A stretch of 27,220 nt of DNA from Porticoccus sp. (lineage in GTDB: Bacteria; Pseudomonadota; Gammaproteobacteria; Pseudomonadales; Porticoccaceae): the NCBI GenBank assembly GCA_002685455.1, contig NYXF01000056.1:1-27220 (forward strand), written 5' to 3'. Positions 18,090 through 27,220 of the stretch are shown piece by piece. Made by a program: the position numbers and the translations under genes. Every line of letters starts with the position of its first letter. Position 1 is the stretch's first letter. The notes beneath the pieces were generated by a model that was not told where the DNA came from, ran no database searches, and saw only the letters and a program-made list of their open reading frames with translations.

Positions 18090-19304
18090 TTACAAAAACT
18101 CGTAAGCACTTACAGCGCCATCATTGTCAAGCACATATATAGTATTATTGTCCACAATAAGAGGAGCGCTAATACCGCTTCCATCTACCCTGATACGACC
18201 TATAAAATCTCCGTCATCCTCAGAAAGAATGTGCAGATAGCCTTCATAATCGCCAACAAGTAAGTATCCATTTGCTACCGAAGGACGCCCTAAATTTCTA
18301 TATCTTAAATGTCGATTTGACCATACTATAGACCCACTATTCTTATCCATAGCAACAATATCATTATTAGTTTCAACGATATAAACATGGCTATCACCAA
18401 CTGCAGGCCCAAGTACAGTATTAGCATCTTGATACCATAAAGCCTGCCCAGTTCTGGAAATTGCACCAATTCTACCCTGATGGCTTGCTGCATATAAAAT
18501 CTCTTTTGAGAAAATAGATTCTCCATCGATATCTACCATTCTTTCTAACTCAGAACGGCCTTTAGGCACTCCTATTCGATTTTCCCAGATTATGTCGCCT
18601 GTTGCAGCTGAAAAAGCATATATTTTTCCTGAAGAAAATCCTGTGACAGCTACATTACCCTTTACAACTGGAGTGCTGGTCCCCCTTAATGATAATATCG
18701 GAACCTCTACTTCGTGCTGCCATCGAACTTCTCCATTTTGTGCGTCTAGACCATAAACGCGACCGTCTTGCGTCTGCACTATTGTGATATCACCATTACC
18801 TGAAGGAGCAGAAAGAATTTCACTTGAAGTTTTTACTTGCCAATTTTTTGTGCCATTATTTGCATCAAGCGCGATGACGTCTCCATCAATACTCCCTACA
18901 AAAATTTGCTCGCCACCTATGCCGACACCTCCGCCAAGTGGTATTTGTAAATCTACCTTCCAAACAATATCCCCGGTATCAGCGGCTATTGAAGCTATAA
19001 GACCATCTTGATCGGCGACATAGATTTTACTATTAGATAAAACAGGCTTAATTTTCCCTCCTATTGATCTACCGTCACCCACAATGTTGGAGGACCACAA
19101 TTTCACCAAATCTATTTTTTTATCTACATCAAATAGTTTGGTTGGTTTAGCTTTTCCTGATTTTTCATTTTCATCTTCAGGATGCTCGTAACCTGGAACA
19201 AGATCTTCTACCGCATCCCATTCCTCTTGAACGGTTGACCAGAGCCCAGTAACACAACCCGATAACATTATTGCTATGAAAAAAAGAACTGCAATCTTTT
19301 TCAA
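18090..19304 (-). CDS. bamB: Outer membrane assembly lipoprotein BamB
   Basis: Lipoprotein subunit of the BAM complex that helps BamA insert beta-barrel proteins into the outer membrane. 404 residues. The signal peptide has a lipobox LSGC with the acylated Cys at 17, and no Asp at the next position, consistent with outer-membrane sorting. The rest is a PQQ-like beta-propeller with repeated G-x-V/I-x-W blades such as TGDIVWKVD, NGTKNWQVK, NGEVRWQHE and TGDIIWENR. The start is TTG at 19304, overlapping the yfgM stop in the sequence TTGA. GGAG lies seven bases upstream, and no ATG is available in frame near the signal peptide. Synteny yfgM-bamB-der is the standard gammaproteobacterial order. Confidence 0.96.
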   Translation of the reverse strand: MKKIAVLFFIAIMLSGCVTGLWSTVQEEWDAVEDLVPGYEHPEDENEKSGKAKPTKLFDVDKKIDLVKLWSSNIVGDGRSIGGKIKPVLSNSKIYVADQDGLIASIAADTGDIVWKVDLQIPLGGGVGIGGEQIFVGSIDGDVIALDANNGTKNWQVKTSSEILSAPSGNGDITIVQTQDGRVYGLDAQNGEVRWQHEVEVPILSLRGTSTPVVKGNVAVTGFSSGKIYAFSAATGDIIWENRIGVPKGRSELERMVDIDGESIFSKEILYAASHQGRIGAISRTGQALWYQDANTVLGPAVGDSHVYIVETNNDIVAMDKNSGSIVWSNRHLRYRNLGRPSVANGYLLVGDYEGYLHILSEDDGDFIGRIRVDGSGISAPLIVDNNTIYVLDNDGAVSAYEFL

Positions 19305-19999
19305 TTCTCATCTCCAGATTTGTTATTCATATCTTGCGTTGATGGTATCGGCGAGACTTTGTTCAACTTCAGCTTCAAGTTTCTGAGATGTGGCATATCA
19401 TGATCTTGCAACTGACTTAACGCCAACGAATAATGATCGTAGGCAGTTACTTTGTCCTCTTTCAGTAAATAAAAGTCGCCTTTAGCTTCATGGTAAGCCG
19501 AAGTCATAACTTTTGGGGGATTTTGATTAATCATAGATAAGGCAAGATCTATATTACCTCTGGAGGCCTCCACTCTGGCGAGTCGAAGTTTTATGATTGG
19601 GGCTAAATCGTCCTGTGAGCGACTCAAAGCCCAATTTAGTTCTTCTGCAGCTAAATCAAGATTATTTTTTTCAACGTGTAGTTTCGCCATCAAAAGAGCT
19701 GAATAAATAGAATATTGTGAGCCATCATCTGAAGACTTTAGTTCAGATGCTAGCTTTTGGATTAGTTTTAGTTGTGTAGCGCTAATTTTTTTGTCGGAGG
19801 AAATAATAGATATATCCATCATATCTTGATATTTTGAAGAAGATTCTTCAGACCGAATTCGTTCATTTTCTTTATAAAAATTCAGACCAAAATAACTGCC
19901 CACCGAAATAGACACAACAGTTATGGCAACAACTCCATAATTTCGCCACCATTTTTTTAAATTCTCTAATTGTTCTTCCTCACTCAAATGCTCTGCCAC
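19301..19999 (-). CDS. yfgM: YfgM-type inner-membrane TPR protein
   Basis: A 232-residue protein of the YfgM/tetratricopeptide family. In E. coli YfgM is an inner-membrane ancillary protein of the Sec translocon that works with PpiD on periplasmic folding. Here there is a short charged cytoplasmic N-terminus, one membrane segment (about 21-41) and a helical periplasmic domain with TPR-like stretches (LDLAAEELNWALS, IIKLRLARVEASRGNIDLAL, AYHEAKGDFYLLK). The start is GTG at 19999 with GGGGAA about seven bases upstream. It follows hisS by 12 bases and overlaps bamB by four, so the three are one transcript. Confidence 0.92.
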   Translation of the reverse strand: MAEHLSEEEQLENLKKWWRNYGVVAITVVSISVGSYFGLNFYKENERIRSEESSSKYQDMMDISIISSDKKISATQLKLIQKLASELKSSDDGSQYSIYSALLMAKLHVEKNNLDLAAEELNWALSRSQDDLAPIIKLRLARVEASRGNIDLALSMINQNPPKVMTSAYHEAKGDFYLLKEDKVTAYDHYSLALSQLQDHDMPHLRNLKLKLNKVSPIPSTQDMNNKSGDEN

Positions 20000-20011
20000 A
20001 CTTTTTCCCCA

Positions 20012-21301
20012 TTAATTGATATTTAAATTTATATCTTTATTGTTTATAAGTTTTACAAGTTCCTCTTTGTTTACGGTCATTTGAGGGCAATCTTGACGAA
20101 GAAACTTTATGGTAATATTGTCGACGATAACCTCTTCATCACTAATAATCAAAGCTAGCTGAGCACCACTCTTATCTGCTTTTTTTATTTTATTCTTTAG
20201 ACTGCCTCCGCCACAATGGCTTTGCAGTCTTAAAAAGGGACACGACTCTCTGATGTAACTACTTAATTCAAGTGCTTTCAAAGACACATCGCTGTCCATA
20301 ATAACGTAAATGTCTATATGTTTTGCAATACTATCAGGGAACAAGTCAGCTTCGTCAAGAAGCAAAATTAATCTCTCTACACCCATAGCCAAACCTACTG
20401 CTGGTGTACTTTTCCCTCCCATCTGTTCTACTAATTTATCGTACCTTCCTCCAGCACAGACAGTTCCCTGAGCACCAAGCATAGTTGTAACCCACTCAAA
20501 TACTGTTTTTCCGTAATAATCCAGCCCCCTTACCAATCTTTTATTAATATGATATGCGATATCAAGTTTATCAAGGAAGTTGCAAAGATGTTCAAAATGC
20601 TCTCGAGATTCTTCATCAAGATAATCATGGAAATCAGGTGAACTATTAAGTAGTTTTTGCGTATCTGAATCTTTGCTGTCAAGGATCCGCATTGGATTGG
20701 TATGTATACGTCGCTGACTATCTTCATCAAGATCGTGTTTTTTTTCATCAAGGTAGGCTATTAGGTCCTTACGGTAACGATTTCTAGACTCAATACTTCC
20801 AAGCGTATTTATTTGAAGCGAAAGATGATCTGTTAATCCCAGACTGTTCCATATCTCAGAAACAAGCTGAATTAATTCAGCATCTATATCGGGTCCGTTG
20901 AGCCCAAAGACCTCTACACCTATTTGCTGAAATTGCCTCAAACGCCCCTTTTGAGGTCTTTCATGACGAAACATTGGCCCTTGATACCATAACCTTTGAG
21001 TCTGATTGAAGATCAAGCCACTTTGTTGGCATGCTCGCACACAACCAGCTGTACCCTCCGGTCTCAAGGTAAGGCTATCGCCATTACGATCATCAAAGGT
21101 ATACATTTCTTTTTCAACTATATCGGTAATTTCGCCTATAGTTCGCTTAAATAAATCCGTAGACTCTAAAAGGGGAAACCTTATTTCCTTAAAACAATAG
21201 CTTGTTAAAATAGAGGATACTGAGCTCTCTAAATACTGCCAACGTGGCGAATCTACGGGCAAAAGATCGTTCATTCCGCGTATTGATTGTATTTTTTTCA
21301 T
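20012..21301 (-). CDS. hisS: Histidyl-tRNA synthetase
   Basis: Class II aminoacyl-tRNA synthetase that charges tRNA-His. 429 residues (E. coli: 424). IRGMNDLLP at the N-terminus, motif 2 [19 protein letters not shown] (108-126), the histidine-specific signature RGLDYY (258-263) and [12 protein letters not shown], motif 3 [11 protein letters not shown], and a C-terminal anticodon-binding domain (about 330-425). The ATG overlaps the ispG stop by four bases (ATGA) and has no separate ribosome binding site, so translation is probably coupled to ispG. Confidence 0.98.
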   Translation of the reverse strand: MKKIQSIRGMNDLLPVDSPRWQYLESSVSSILTSYCFKEIRFPLLESTDLFKRTIGEITDIVEKEMYTFDDRNGDSLTLRPEGTAGCVRACQQSGLIFNQTQRLWYQGPMFRHERPQKGRLRQFQQIGVEVFGLNGPDIDAELIQLVSEIWNSLGLTDHLSLQINTLGSIESRNRYRKDLIAYLDEKKHDLDEDSQRRIHTNPMRILDSKDSDTQKLLNSSPDFHDYLDEESREHFEHLCNFLDKLDIAYHINKRLVRGLDYYGKTVFEWVTTMLGAQGTVCAGGRYDKLVEQMGGKSTPAVGLAMGVERLILLLDEADLFPDSIAKHIDIYVIMDSDVSLKALELSSYIRESCPFLRLQSHCGGGSLKNKIKKADKSGAQLALIISDEEVIVDNITIKFLRQDCPQMTVNKEELVKLINNKDINLNIN

Positions 21302-22413
21302 GAGGATTTCGCTATTAAGCTTTCTAATTTTGCAGATTTTTGAAGCGCTTCTTTTCGTATTAGCGTCTCAAGCTCTTCAACTAAATTATCCTGTGATAAT
21401 TTATGGCTCGGCTTACCATCGATATATATTAAATTATTTGGTGTACCTCCGGTTAGACCAACATCCACCTCTTTAGCTTCTCCCGGACCATTTACAATAC
21501 AACCTATAATTGCAACATCGAGAGGCACTTTTATATCTTCAAGTCGATTTTCAAGTATATTCATTGTATTAATCACATCAAAATTTTGTCTTGAGCAGCT
21601 GGGGCAAGCAATAAAGTTTATACCTTTACTTCGCAACTTCAGGCTTTTAAGTATATTCCATCCAACTTTTACCTCCTCAACAGGATCAGCTGCAAGAGAA
21701 ACTCTCATTGTATCCCCAATGCCACCCATAAGAAGATACCCAAGACCGATAGATGACTTTACTGTGCCACCTCGTAAACCACCTGCTTCTGTAATTCCAA
21801 TATGCAGGGGATTGTCAATGATTTTAGCTATTTTTTGGTAGGCATCAACAGCCATAAAAATGTCAGATGCTTTTAAACTCAATTTAAAATTATTAAAATT
21901 CATACTATCGAGAATTTCTACATGACGCATTGCTGACTCAACAAGTGCATCTGACGTTGGTTCACCATATTTTTTTTGCAAATCTTTTTCTATTGAACCA
22001 GCATTAACTCCAATACGCAGAGGTATATTTAAATCTTGAGCCTTGTTAATAACCTCTTTTATGCGCTTTTCTCTCCCTATATTCCCAGGGTTAATACGCA
22101 AACAATCGACACCTAAATCAGCAACTCTAAGTGCTATTCGATAATCAAAGTGTATATCGGCTACTAGAGGAACTTCCACTTTTTTTCTTATTTTACCAAA
22201 AGCTTCAGCAGCATCCATTGTAGGAACAGAAACTCTTACAATATCTGCCCCTGCATCCTTAATATCCTGTATCTGTCTAACAGTCGCTGAAACGTCAGTT
22301 GTCTCTGTATTTGTCATACTTTGTATTGAGATTGGCGCGTCACCACCCACTGGAACATCGCCAATCATGATCTGACGTGATATTCTTCGTTTGATTGATG
22401 ACTTCATATGCAT
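21298..22413 (-). CDS. ispG: 4-hydroxy-3-methylbut-2-enyl diphosphate synthase IspG
   Basis: 4Fe-4S enzyme of the MEP isoprenoid pathway that converts methylerythritol cyclodiphosphate to HMBPP. 371 residues (E. coli: 372). The N-terminal TIM-barrel domain carries [27 protein letters not shown] and [13 protein letters not shown]. Cluster ligands are Cys270 and Cys273 (CPSCSRQ), Cys305 ([10 protein letters not shown]) and Glu312, at the same positions as in E. coli. ATG 22413 and ATG 22407 (third residue) are both possible; no strong ribosome binding site decides. It follows rlmN by only 23 bases, whereas pilF and rodZ lie between these genes in Escherichia and Pseudomonas. Confidence 0.98.
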   Translation of the reverse strand: MHMKSSIKRRISRQIMIGDVPVGGDAPISIQSMTNTETTDVSATVRQIQDIKDAGADIVRVSVPTMDAAEAFGKIRKKVEVPLVADIHFDYRIALRVADLGVDCLRINPGNIGREKRIKEVINKAQDLNIPLRIGVNAGSIEKDLQKKYGEPTSDALVESAMRHVEILDSMNFNNFKLSLKASDIFMAVDAYQKIAKIIDNPLHIGITEAGGLRGGTVKSSIGLGYLLMGGIGDTMRVSLAADPVEEVKVGWNILKSLKLRSKGINFIACPSCSRQNFDVINTMNILENRLEDIKVPLDVAIIGCIVNGPGEAKEVDVGLTGGTPNNLIYIDGKPSHKLSQDNLVEELETLIRKEALQKSAKLESLIAKSS

Positions 22414-22436
22414 AAGTAAATTGTCTCTATCATTTT

Positions 22437-23597
22437 CTAGCTCATTACAAATTTAATCGGTTGCAGTTGGTGCTTATTTGCATGACGCTCAGACCGTCTA
22501 GTTTTATCGCTTACCGTTCCGGCTAATTGACCACAGGCTGCAGATATATCGTCTCCTCTCGTAGTTCTAACTGTAACAGTATGCCCTGCATTTTTTAGTA
22601 TATCTCTAAATCTATATAATGCAGTTTTAGTAACTCGCCTATAATCAGATTGATCAAAAGGATTAAATGGTATCAAATTAATTTTGCAAGGGAGCTTACT
22701 AAGTAGTATTGCTAATTCTCGAGCATGCTCATCCCTGTCGTTAATATGATCCATCAAGGTATATTCTATTGTTATTTTACGGCGAACATCTGGCATCTTA
22801 TCAAGATAACGTTGCGCAGAAGCAAGCAACAAAGAAATGGGGTATTTTTTATTTATTGGGACTAGCTGATCTCGAAGCTCATCATTAGGTGCATGTAATG
22901 AAATAGCTAGAGATACATCACTAACCTCAGCCAATTTATCAATCATGGGAACAACACCAGAAGTGCTGAGCGTTACACGCCTTTTTGATAGACCGTATGC
23001 ATTATCATTTAGCATTAAACCCATAGAGTCTACAACGTTATCAAAATTAAGAAGCGGTTCACCCATTCCCATCATAACAACATTACTTACTACTCTATTA
23101 GCCTTGTCACCAAAAGAATTAAAAGCTTTAACTGCGATCCATAACTGCCCAATAATTTCAAAGGCATCAAGGTCACGACTAAATCCCTGTTTCCCTGTAG
23201 CACAAAAACTACAATCTAGAGCGCAACCAACTTGTGAGGAGATACAGAGTGTTCCTCGATCTTTTTCTGGTATAAATACCGCTTCAACACAATCACCACC
23301 TGTAACTCGTATAATCCATTTACATGTGCCATCTTCGGATTCATGATAACTAACAACCTCAGGCGCTTTAATTTCTGCAATAGATTTCATCTTTTCCCGA
23401 AGATCTTTTGCGAGATTGGTCATTTGATCAAAGTCGTCGACTCCAATTTGATGTATCCACTTTAAAACTTGTGTAGCTCGAAATGGTTTTTCTCCCATAT
23501 CTTTAAAAAATTTTCCCAGTTTTTCAGGAGATAATCCCAAAAGGTTTATTTTTTCCCGGTCTACAGCGGGTTTATTTTCAAAAGTCGATATCGTCAT
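22437..23597 (-). CDS. rlmN: Dual-specificity 23S rRNA/tRNA methyltransferase RlmN
   Basis: Radical SAM enzyme that methylates C2 of A2503 in 23S rRNA and of A37 in some tRNAs. 386 residues. The radical SAM cluster motif CALDCSFC gives Cys125, Cys129 and Cys132. The two catalytic cysteines, Cys118 (GTLCIS) and Cys355 (SAACGQL), are both present at the same numbers as in E. coli. [12 protein letters not shown] and NLIPFNPF are further family stretches. An AAGG lies about 15 bases before the ATG, rather far. It is 38 bases after ndk, and a short TTGCC/GGCAA repeat (23618-23635) sits in that gap. Confidence 0.98.
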   Translation of the reverse strand: MTISTFENKPAVDREKINLLGLSPEKLGKFFKDMGEKPFRATQVLKWIHQIGVDDFDQMTNLAKDLREKMKSIAEIKAPEVVSYHESEDGTCKWIIRVTGGDCVEAVFIPEKDRGTLCISSQVGCALDCSFCATGKQGFSRDLDAFEIIGQLWIAVKAFNSFGDKANRVVSNVVMMGMGEPLLNFDNVVDSMGLMLNDNAYGLSKRRVTLSTSGVVPMIDKLAEVSDVSLAISLHAPNDELRDQLVPINKKYPISLLLASAQRYLDKMPDVRRKITIEYTLMDHINDRDEHARELAILLSKLPCKINLIPFNPFDQSDYRRVTKTALYRFRDILKNAGHTVTVRTTRGDDISAACGQLAGTVSDKTRRSERHANKHQLQPIKFVMS

Positions 23598-23635
23598 ATT
23601 ATAAAAACACCTTAAGCTTGCCTCGAGTGTGGCAA

Positions 23636-24061
23636 TTAGCGCTCACAAAGTTCGTCTTTAGTAAAAAAATAAGATATCTCTCGCTCAGCAGAAGTAGCTG
23701 AATCAGAACCATGAACTGCATTCGCATCTATGGAATCAGCAAAATCAGCACGAATAGTTCCAGAATCTGCCTCCGTTGGGTCTGTTGCTCCCATTAAATT
23801 ACGATTAACAATAACTGCATCATCTCCATAAAGAACCTGAATAATGACTGGTCCGGAGGTCATAAAATCTATTAAATCAGAATAAAATGGACGGCCTTCA
23901 TGTTCAGCATAAAACCCACCTGCCTCTTTTTTTGTAAGATGCACCATTTTAGCCGCAATTATTTTTAAATTGGCTTTTTCGAAACGATCATATATTTTAC
24001 CAATTACGTTTTTTTTAACCGCATCGGGTTTAATAATAGAAAGGGTACTTTCGGTAGCCAT
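23636..24061 (-). CDS. ndk: Nucleoside diphosphate kinase
   Basis: Transfers the gamma phosphate of ATP to other nucleoside diphosphates through a phosphohistidine. 141 residues, typical for the short bacterial form. The active-site signature NAVHGSDS contains His117. [15 protein letters not shown] start ([10 protein letters not shown]), [16 protein letters not shown] and [11 protein letters not shown] complete the family pattern. The ATG at 24061 has GGAGAAGAG about five to twelve bases upstream, a good ribosome binding site. It is separated from iscX by 225 bases with a hairpin, so it may start a new transcript. Confidence 0.98.
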   Translation of the reverse strand: MATESTLSIIKPDAVKKNVIGKIYDRFEKANLKIIAAKMVHLTKKEAGGFYAEHEGRPFYSDLIDFMTSGPVIIQVLYGDDAVIVNRNLMGATDPTEADSGTIRADFADSIDANAVHGSDSATSAEREISYFFTKDELCER

Positions 24062-24111
24062 TAACTCTTCTCCGGATAATTTGTTTTATATTTTTTGGGC
24101 AATCGTCGAAA

Positions 24112-24147
24112 CGATTCACTTTTAATAAGCCATTAATAAGTGAATCG
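24112..24147 (-). terminator. Hairpin between iscX and ndk, possible terminator or processing site
   Basis: CGATTCACTT (24112-24121) pairs perfectly with AAGTGAATCG (24138-24147). TTAAT/ATTAA (24122-24126 and 24132-24136) extend the stem past one bulged base, leaving a five-base loop. On the - strand only three T residues follow, so intrinsic termination would be weak. It may end or attenuate the isc transcript, or be an RNA processing or stability element. Confidence 0.35.
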
Positions 24148-24286
24148 ATTTTACCCGTGAATACACAAGGCTACAAGGATAGTCAGGATAGCTGTAAATA
24201 TAATGATGATAATAACGCATTAATCTCTAAAAACGGTCAAAATATTAGGGATAAATAGCGCTATAGTCATTAATTGATATGCTGGT

Positions 24287-24487
24287 TTATTCTATTTCTT
24301 CGATCCAGGCAGATTGAATTGCCTCTAAGATTTTTTCTCCACAACGTTTTGGGTCATCACTAAAATTTGGTAACTCAATTATATATGTCCGCAGATCCAC
24401 AAAGTTTATAAAATGCGGGTCTATATCCTCATGTGCCTCAGCTAACTCTATTGCAATTTCTTGAATGTCTGCCCAAATTAGTGACAC
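24287..24487 (-). CDS. iscX: Fe-S assembly protein IscX
   Basis: Small acidic protein that binds IscS and iron and tunes Fe-S cluster assembly (YfhJ family). 66 residues, the same as E. coli. Recognisable features are a SLIWADIQEIA start, acidic patches HEDIDP and NFSDDP, and KILEAIQSAWIEE near the end. The start is GTG at 24487, with AGGAG six bases upstream that overlaps the fdx stop codon. It is the last gene of the isc segment, nine bases after fdx. Confidence 0.96.
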   Translation of the reverse strand: MSLIWADIQEIAIELAEAHEDIDPHFINFVDLRTYIIELPNFSDDPKRCGEKILEAIQSAWIEEIE

Positions 24488-24496
24488 AGCGAACTC

Positions 24497-24835
24497 CTAG
24501 TGTTTTTCAGAAACCATATTAATGGTATACTTTGGTATTTCTATAACTACGTCTGTGTCTTTAACGATCACCTGACAGCTGAGCCTTGAATCAGGATCGA
24601 CACCCCATGCTTTATCTAAAAAATCTTCTTCAAGCTCGTCAGCCTCATCAAGGTCATCAAAACCTTCCCTCACAAAAACATGACAAGTTGTGCACGCACA
24701 AGACAATTCGCATGCATGCTCAATTTGAATATTATTTTTTAATGCTAGTTCACATATATTGTCCCCAGGTTTAGCCTCTATTACAGCACCTTCGGGACAT
24801 AGATTTGGATCTGGAAGAAACCTCACTTTAGGCAT
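24497..24835 (-). CDS. fdx: ISC-type 2Fe-2S ferredoxin
   Basis: Electron donor of the Isc Fe-S assembly system, of the adrenodoxin type. 112 residues from ATG 24835. Cluster ligands Cys42, Cys48, Cys51 (in ACELSCACTTC) and Cys87 (RLSCQ) are at the same positions as in E. coli Fdx. LDKAWGVDPDSRLSC and IPKYTIN are family signatures. I chose ATG 24835 because GAGG lies six to nine bases upstream, the N-terminus MPKVRFLP then fits the family, and the codon follows the hscA stop by one base. An in-frame ATG at 24847 would overlap hscA and has the purine tract directly against it. Confidence 0.97.
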   Translation of the reverse strand: MPKVRFLPDPNLCPEGAVIEAKPGDNICELALKNNIQIEHACELSCACTTCHVFVREGFDDLDEADELEEDFLDKAWGVDPDSRLSCQVIVKDTDVVIEIPKYTINMVSEKH

Positions 24836-24836
24836 A

Positions 24837-26708
24837 TCAAACCTCATCCTCTAGATCGTCTATATTATAACCTGCTAAAGCTTTTTTTATACTTGCGTCC
24901 ATTCTTCTTGAGGCGAACTCTTCGCTTAATCTTGATGTGACTTCTATCTGTTCAGAGATCTTTCGACGATCATCATTATCACAAATATTCTTTAAGCTAA
25001 CCAAGGCTGTGCTCAGACGATCATATTCCTCATCATTGAGAAGTTCACGTCCGTCCTTCTTGAGTGCAATTAAAAGATCTTCATATAGTCGCTCAGCATC
25101 AACCTGTTGCTCTCTTAGAGCCCTTATCAACATATCTTCTTTTGCATTTCCGTAAGATTCTTGGAGCATTCTGGCTATATCTTGATCTTTTAATCCAAAT
25201 GACGGCTTGACCTCAATGAAAGCCTCTATGCCACTCGTAATTTCTTTTGCTGAGACACTTAGCAATCCATCTGCATCAACTTGAAAAGTTACAATTATCT
25301 TAGCTGACCCTGCGGTTAGGGGTGGAATTTCTCTTAACTCGAAACGAGCCAGTGATCGACAATCTGATATTAGTTCACGCTCACCCTGAAAAACATGAAT
25401 TGACATAGCAGTTTGCCCATCCTTAAATGTTGTAAATTCTTGGGATTTAGATATAGGGATGGTTGTATTTCTATGTATAATTTTTTCCATTAGCCCACCC
25501 ATGGTCTCAATTCCAAGAGATAGGGGTATCACATCAAGTAACAACATATCTTCTTCAGGCTTATTGCCAACAAGCACATCAGCTTGAATTGCTGCACCAA
25601 TTGCTACCACTCGATCAGGATCAATATCTGCTAGTGGTTTTTTTTTAAAAGCTTCTGTTACTTTTTGATGGACTATGTGAGACTTTGTTGAGCCTCCAAC
25701 CATTATAATATTTGTAATATCTTTTGTATTAAGGCCCGAATCATTCAGTGCCCTTTTGCAACAAATTAAAGTCTTTTCAATTAGCGGGAAAACTAGAGAT
25801 TCGAATACTTCTATTTTTAATAAGCCTGTCCAACCTGCAACATTAATTTCAGCATATCTTGAGCTGGTTAGTGCTTCTTTAGCATGTCTAGCCGCTAACA
25901 AAAGCTCTCTTTGAAGAGACGGATTTAAATTATCACTCAAAGATGCTCTTTCACATATCCACCTTGCAACTGCTCTATCAATATCATCTCCACCTAGAGA
26001 TGAATCGCCCCCTGTAGCAAGAACTTGGAAAACCCCTGAAGATAGGCGCAATATAGAAACATCAAAAGTTCCTCCGCCTAGGTCATAAACTGCAATAATA
26101 CCATCTCTATCCTGATCTAATCCATATGCTATGGCTGCTGCAGTTGGCTCATTCAGAAGTCTCAGAACCTTTGCTCCTGACAGCGTAGCTGCGGCTTTGG
26201 TCGCTTGTCTTTGGGTCTCATCGAAGTATGCTGGTACTGTTAAAACTATCCCATCTAAAGCTCCACCTAAGGACTTTTCTGCTCTAGCTAACAGCACCTT
26301 AAGTATCTCAGCTGAAGCCTCGACTGGACTTATTTCTCCAGCAGAGGTTTTGAATTTTGGCATGCCTCCATCTTCTGGAATTACGAAATCATAAGGTAGC
26401 TGGCTTCCAAGTTTTTTTATATCCTTTATACCGCGACCCATAAATCGTTTCACTGAACCTAGTGTATTTAGTGGTTCAACGGATGACTTAAGGTATGCTT
26501 TCTGTCCAACCAAAACCTCACTTTTAGAACCAAAATATACTACAGAGGGGAGTAGGTGATTTTTGTCGCTGCCTAATAAAACTTCTGGAGTTCCGCTTTT
26601 TATCGAGGCTATAAGAGAATTAGTTGTACCAAGATCTATTCCAGCGGCTCTACGATACGATTGCGAGCTAGGGGATTTTCCAGGTTCTGATATTTGTAAT
26701 AAGACCAC
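24837..26708 (-). CDS. hscA: Fe-S protein assembly chaperone HscA
   Basis: Specialised Hsp70 that, with HscB, drives cluster release from IscU in an ATP-dependent way. 623 residues (E. coli: 616). The nucleotide-binding domain has GIDLGTTNS (23-31), [10 protein letters not shown] (207-216), [12 protein letters not shown] and IMVGGSTKS. The linker and substrate-binding domain follow with [37 protein letters not shown] and [12 protein letters not shown]. [10 protein letters not shown] at the N-terminus is the HscA hallmark that separates it from DnaK and fixes the start at GTG 26708. No strong ribosome binding site is seen. It starts 25 bases after hscB ends and abuts fdx. Confidence 0.98.
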   Translation of the reverse strand: MVLLQISEPGKSPSSQSYRRAAGIDLGTTNSLIASIKSGTPEVLLGSDKNHLLPSVVYFGSKSEVLVGQKAYLKSSVEPLNTLGSVKRFMGRGIKDIKKLGSQLPYDFVIPEDGGMPKFKTSAGEISPVEASAEILKVLLARAEKSLGGALDGIVLTVPAYFDETQRQATKAAATLSGAKVLRLLNEPTAAAIAYGLDQDRDGIIAVYDLGGGTFDVSILRLSSGVFQVLATGGDSSLGGDDIDRAVARWICERASLSDNLNPSLQRELLLAARHAKEALTSSRYAEINVAGWTGLLKIEVFESLVFPLIEKTLICCKRALNDSGLNTKDITNIIMVGGSTKSHIVHQKVTEAFKKKPLADIDPDRVVAIGAAIQADVLVGNKPEEDMLLLDVIPLSLGIETMGGLMEKIIHRNTTIPISKSQEFTTFKDGQTAMSIHVFQGERELISDCRSLARFELREIPPLTAGSAKIIVTFQVDADGLLSVSAKEITSGIEAFIEVKPSFGLKDQDIARMLQESYGNAKEDMLIRALREQQVDAERLYEDLLIALKKDGRELLNDEEYDRLSTALVSLKNICDNDDRRKISEQIEVTSRLSEEFASRRMDASIKKALAGYNIDDLEDEV

Positions 26709-26733
26709 ATCTATACCGTTTGTCTGGGTTGTT

Positions 26734-27220
26734 TTAATTAAAGTTTTCTAATTCTTCATCGAGCTGTTTTAATTCAGTCAAAAATTTATCTAAAAATTGC
26801 AATTTTGCCAAAGTTTCACAAGCAACTTTTAAATTACCTTGATTGAAATAATCTTGAAATTTATTTTTTATTTGTTCATATCGTTTTTCTACGCGCTGAT
26901 TCAGTTTTCCTCTAGCCACAGAGGAGTCAGTTGATTGGCAAATATCAGCTAATTCATCTCTGAACTCAATTTGCTCCATAAGAAACACAGGATCATGTAG
27001 TGTGTTTGAATCATCCAAATAGTTACAATCTTGCAAAGATAATAAGTAACGCGCTCTAAATAAAGAAGATTTTAGCTCAATATATGCTTGGTTTATCAAA
27101 GAGACGTATTGTACAGCCAGATTTTGTTCTTGGGGCGTACTTCTTGTATATCTGTCAGGGTGAAATTTAAACTGTAATTCTCGATAGCGACTTTCTAATA
27201 AAACTAAATTTATCTTGAAA
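26734..27220 (-). CDS. hscB: Co-chaperone HscB (5' end outside window)
   Basis: J-domain protein that brings IscU to HscA and stimulates its ATPase. The frame stays open to the right edge; about 161 of roughly 170 residues are visible. Upstream of the TTG at 27099 it reads through FKFHPDRYT, containing the HPD motif of the J domain, so that TTG is internal. The C-terminal three-helix domain carries FLMEQIEFRDEL and LAKLQFLDKFLTEL, the HscB-specific part that binds IscU. It ends TAA 25 bases before hscA. The rest of the isc cluster (iscR, iscS, iscU, iscA) is expected beyond the window. Confidence 0.96.
   Translation of the reverse strand, partial: FKINLVLLESRYRELQFKFHPDRYTRSTPQEQNLAVQYVSLINQAYIELKSSLFRARYLLSLQDCNYLDDSNTLHDPVFLMEQIEFRDELADICQSTDSSVARGKLNQRVEKRYEQIKNKFQDYFNQGNLKVACETLAKLQFLDKFLTELKQLDEELENFN

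Noticed and set aside
22945..23346. 133-residue frame antisense to rlmN
   Set aside because: Lies wholly within a gene with every catalytic residue intact; low-complexity Ser/Thr/Pro content is typical of an antisense shadow.
24151..24216. Very hydrophobic 21-residue stretch on the - strand between iscX and ndk
   Set aside because: There is no ATG, GTG or TTG start; an upstream in-frame stop lies two codons before it, so it could only begin at GTT or ATT.
24122..24220. Tyrosine-rich 32-residue ATG frame on the - strand between iscX and ndk
   Set aside because: It overlaps the hydrophobic stretch in another frame, runs into the hairpin, and has no ribosome binding site.
1..27220. Mobile element, prophage, CRISPR, defence island, tRNA or rRNA genes
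   Set aside because: Scanning both strands gave no transposase, integrase, direct repeat array, tRNA-like cloverleaf or rRNA sequence; the gene content is core metabolism and maintenance.

Overview
The window is an AT-rich piece of a gammaproteobacterial chromosome made almost entirely of housekeeping genes. Short intergenic gaps, tight operons with 1-4 base overlaps, GTG/TTG starts inside operons and low GC suggest a streamlined, probably free-living (perhaps marine) gammaproteobacterium. The clade assignment is inference. No mobile element, CRISPR array, rRNA, tRNA or phage gene was seen.

Left part (+ strand, 1-5987): the 3' part of an AddB-like PD-(D/E)XK nuclease gene is followed, with a one-base overlap, by an AddA/RecB-like helicase-nuclease. 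Together they look like an AddAB-type double-strand-break repair complex. Next comes a tyrosine-type (AroF-like) class I DAHP synthase behind a leader rich in inverted repeats. nfuA (- strand) converges on it.

Sulfur and one-carbon part (6006-13413): nfuA and metH (B12-dependent methionine synthase) diverge. A perfect 15-bp inverted repeat overlaps the -35 box of a good sigma70-type promoter for metH. metH is followed by a small DUF2970 membrane protein. A 504-bp gap holds a possible 41-codon membrane mini-protein on the - strand and a palindrome upstream of cysI. Then come a siroheme/4Fe-4S sulfite reductase (CysI type) and its usual DUF934 partner. Sulfite reduction supplies sulfide for cysteine and homocysteine, and MetH methylates homocysteine.

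Middle (13526-16496, + strand): a Kef/CPA2-type cation:proton antiporter without a cytoplasmic RCK domain, then argS, which converges with der.

Right part (- strand, 27220 down to 16551): the gammaproteobacterial run hscB-hscA-fdx-iscX / ndk-rlmN-ispG-hisS-yfgM-bamB-der. It combines Fe-S cluster assembly, nucleotide metabolism, RNA modification, isoprenoid synthesis, tRNA charging, envelope biogenesis and ribosome assembly. Two genes usually found between rlmN and ispG in Escherichia and Pseudomonas (pilF/pilW and rodZ) are missing. hscB is cut by the window edge.

I found no convincing undescribed multi-gene system. The best leads are the metH operator/promoter palindrome, the unannotated mini-protein, the pilF/rodZ loss and the repeat-rich aroF leader.
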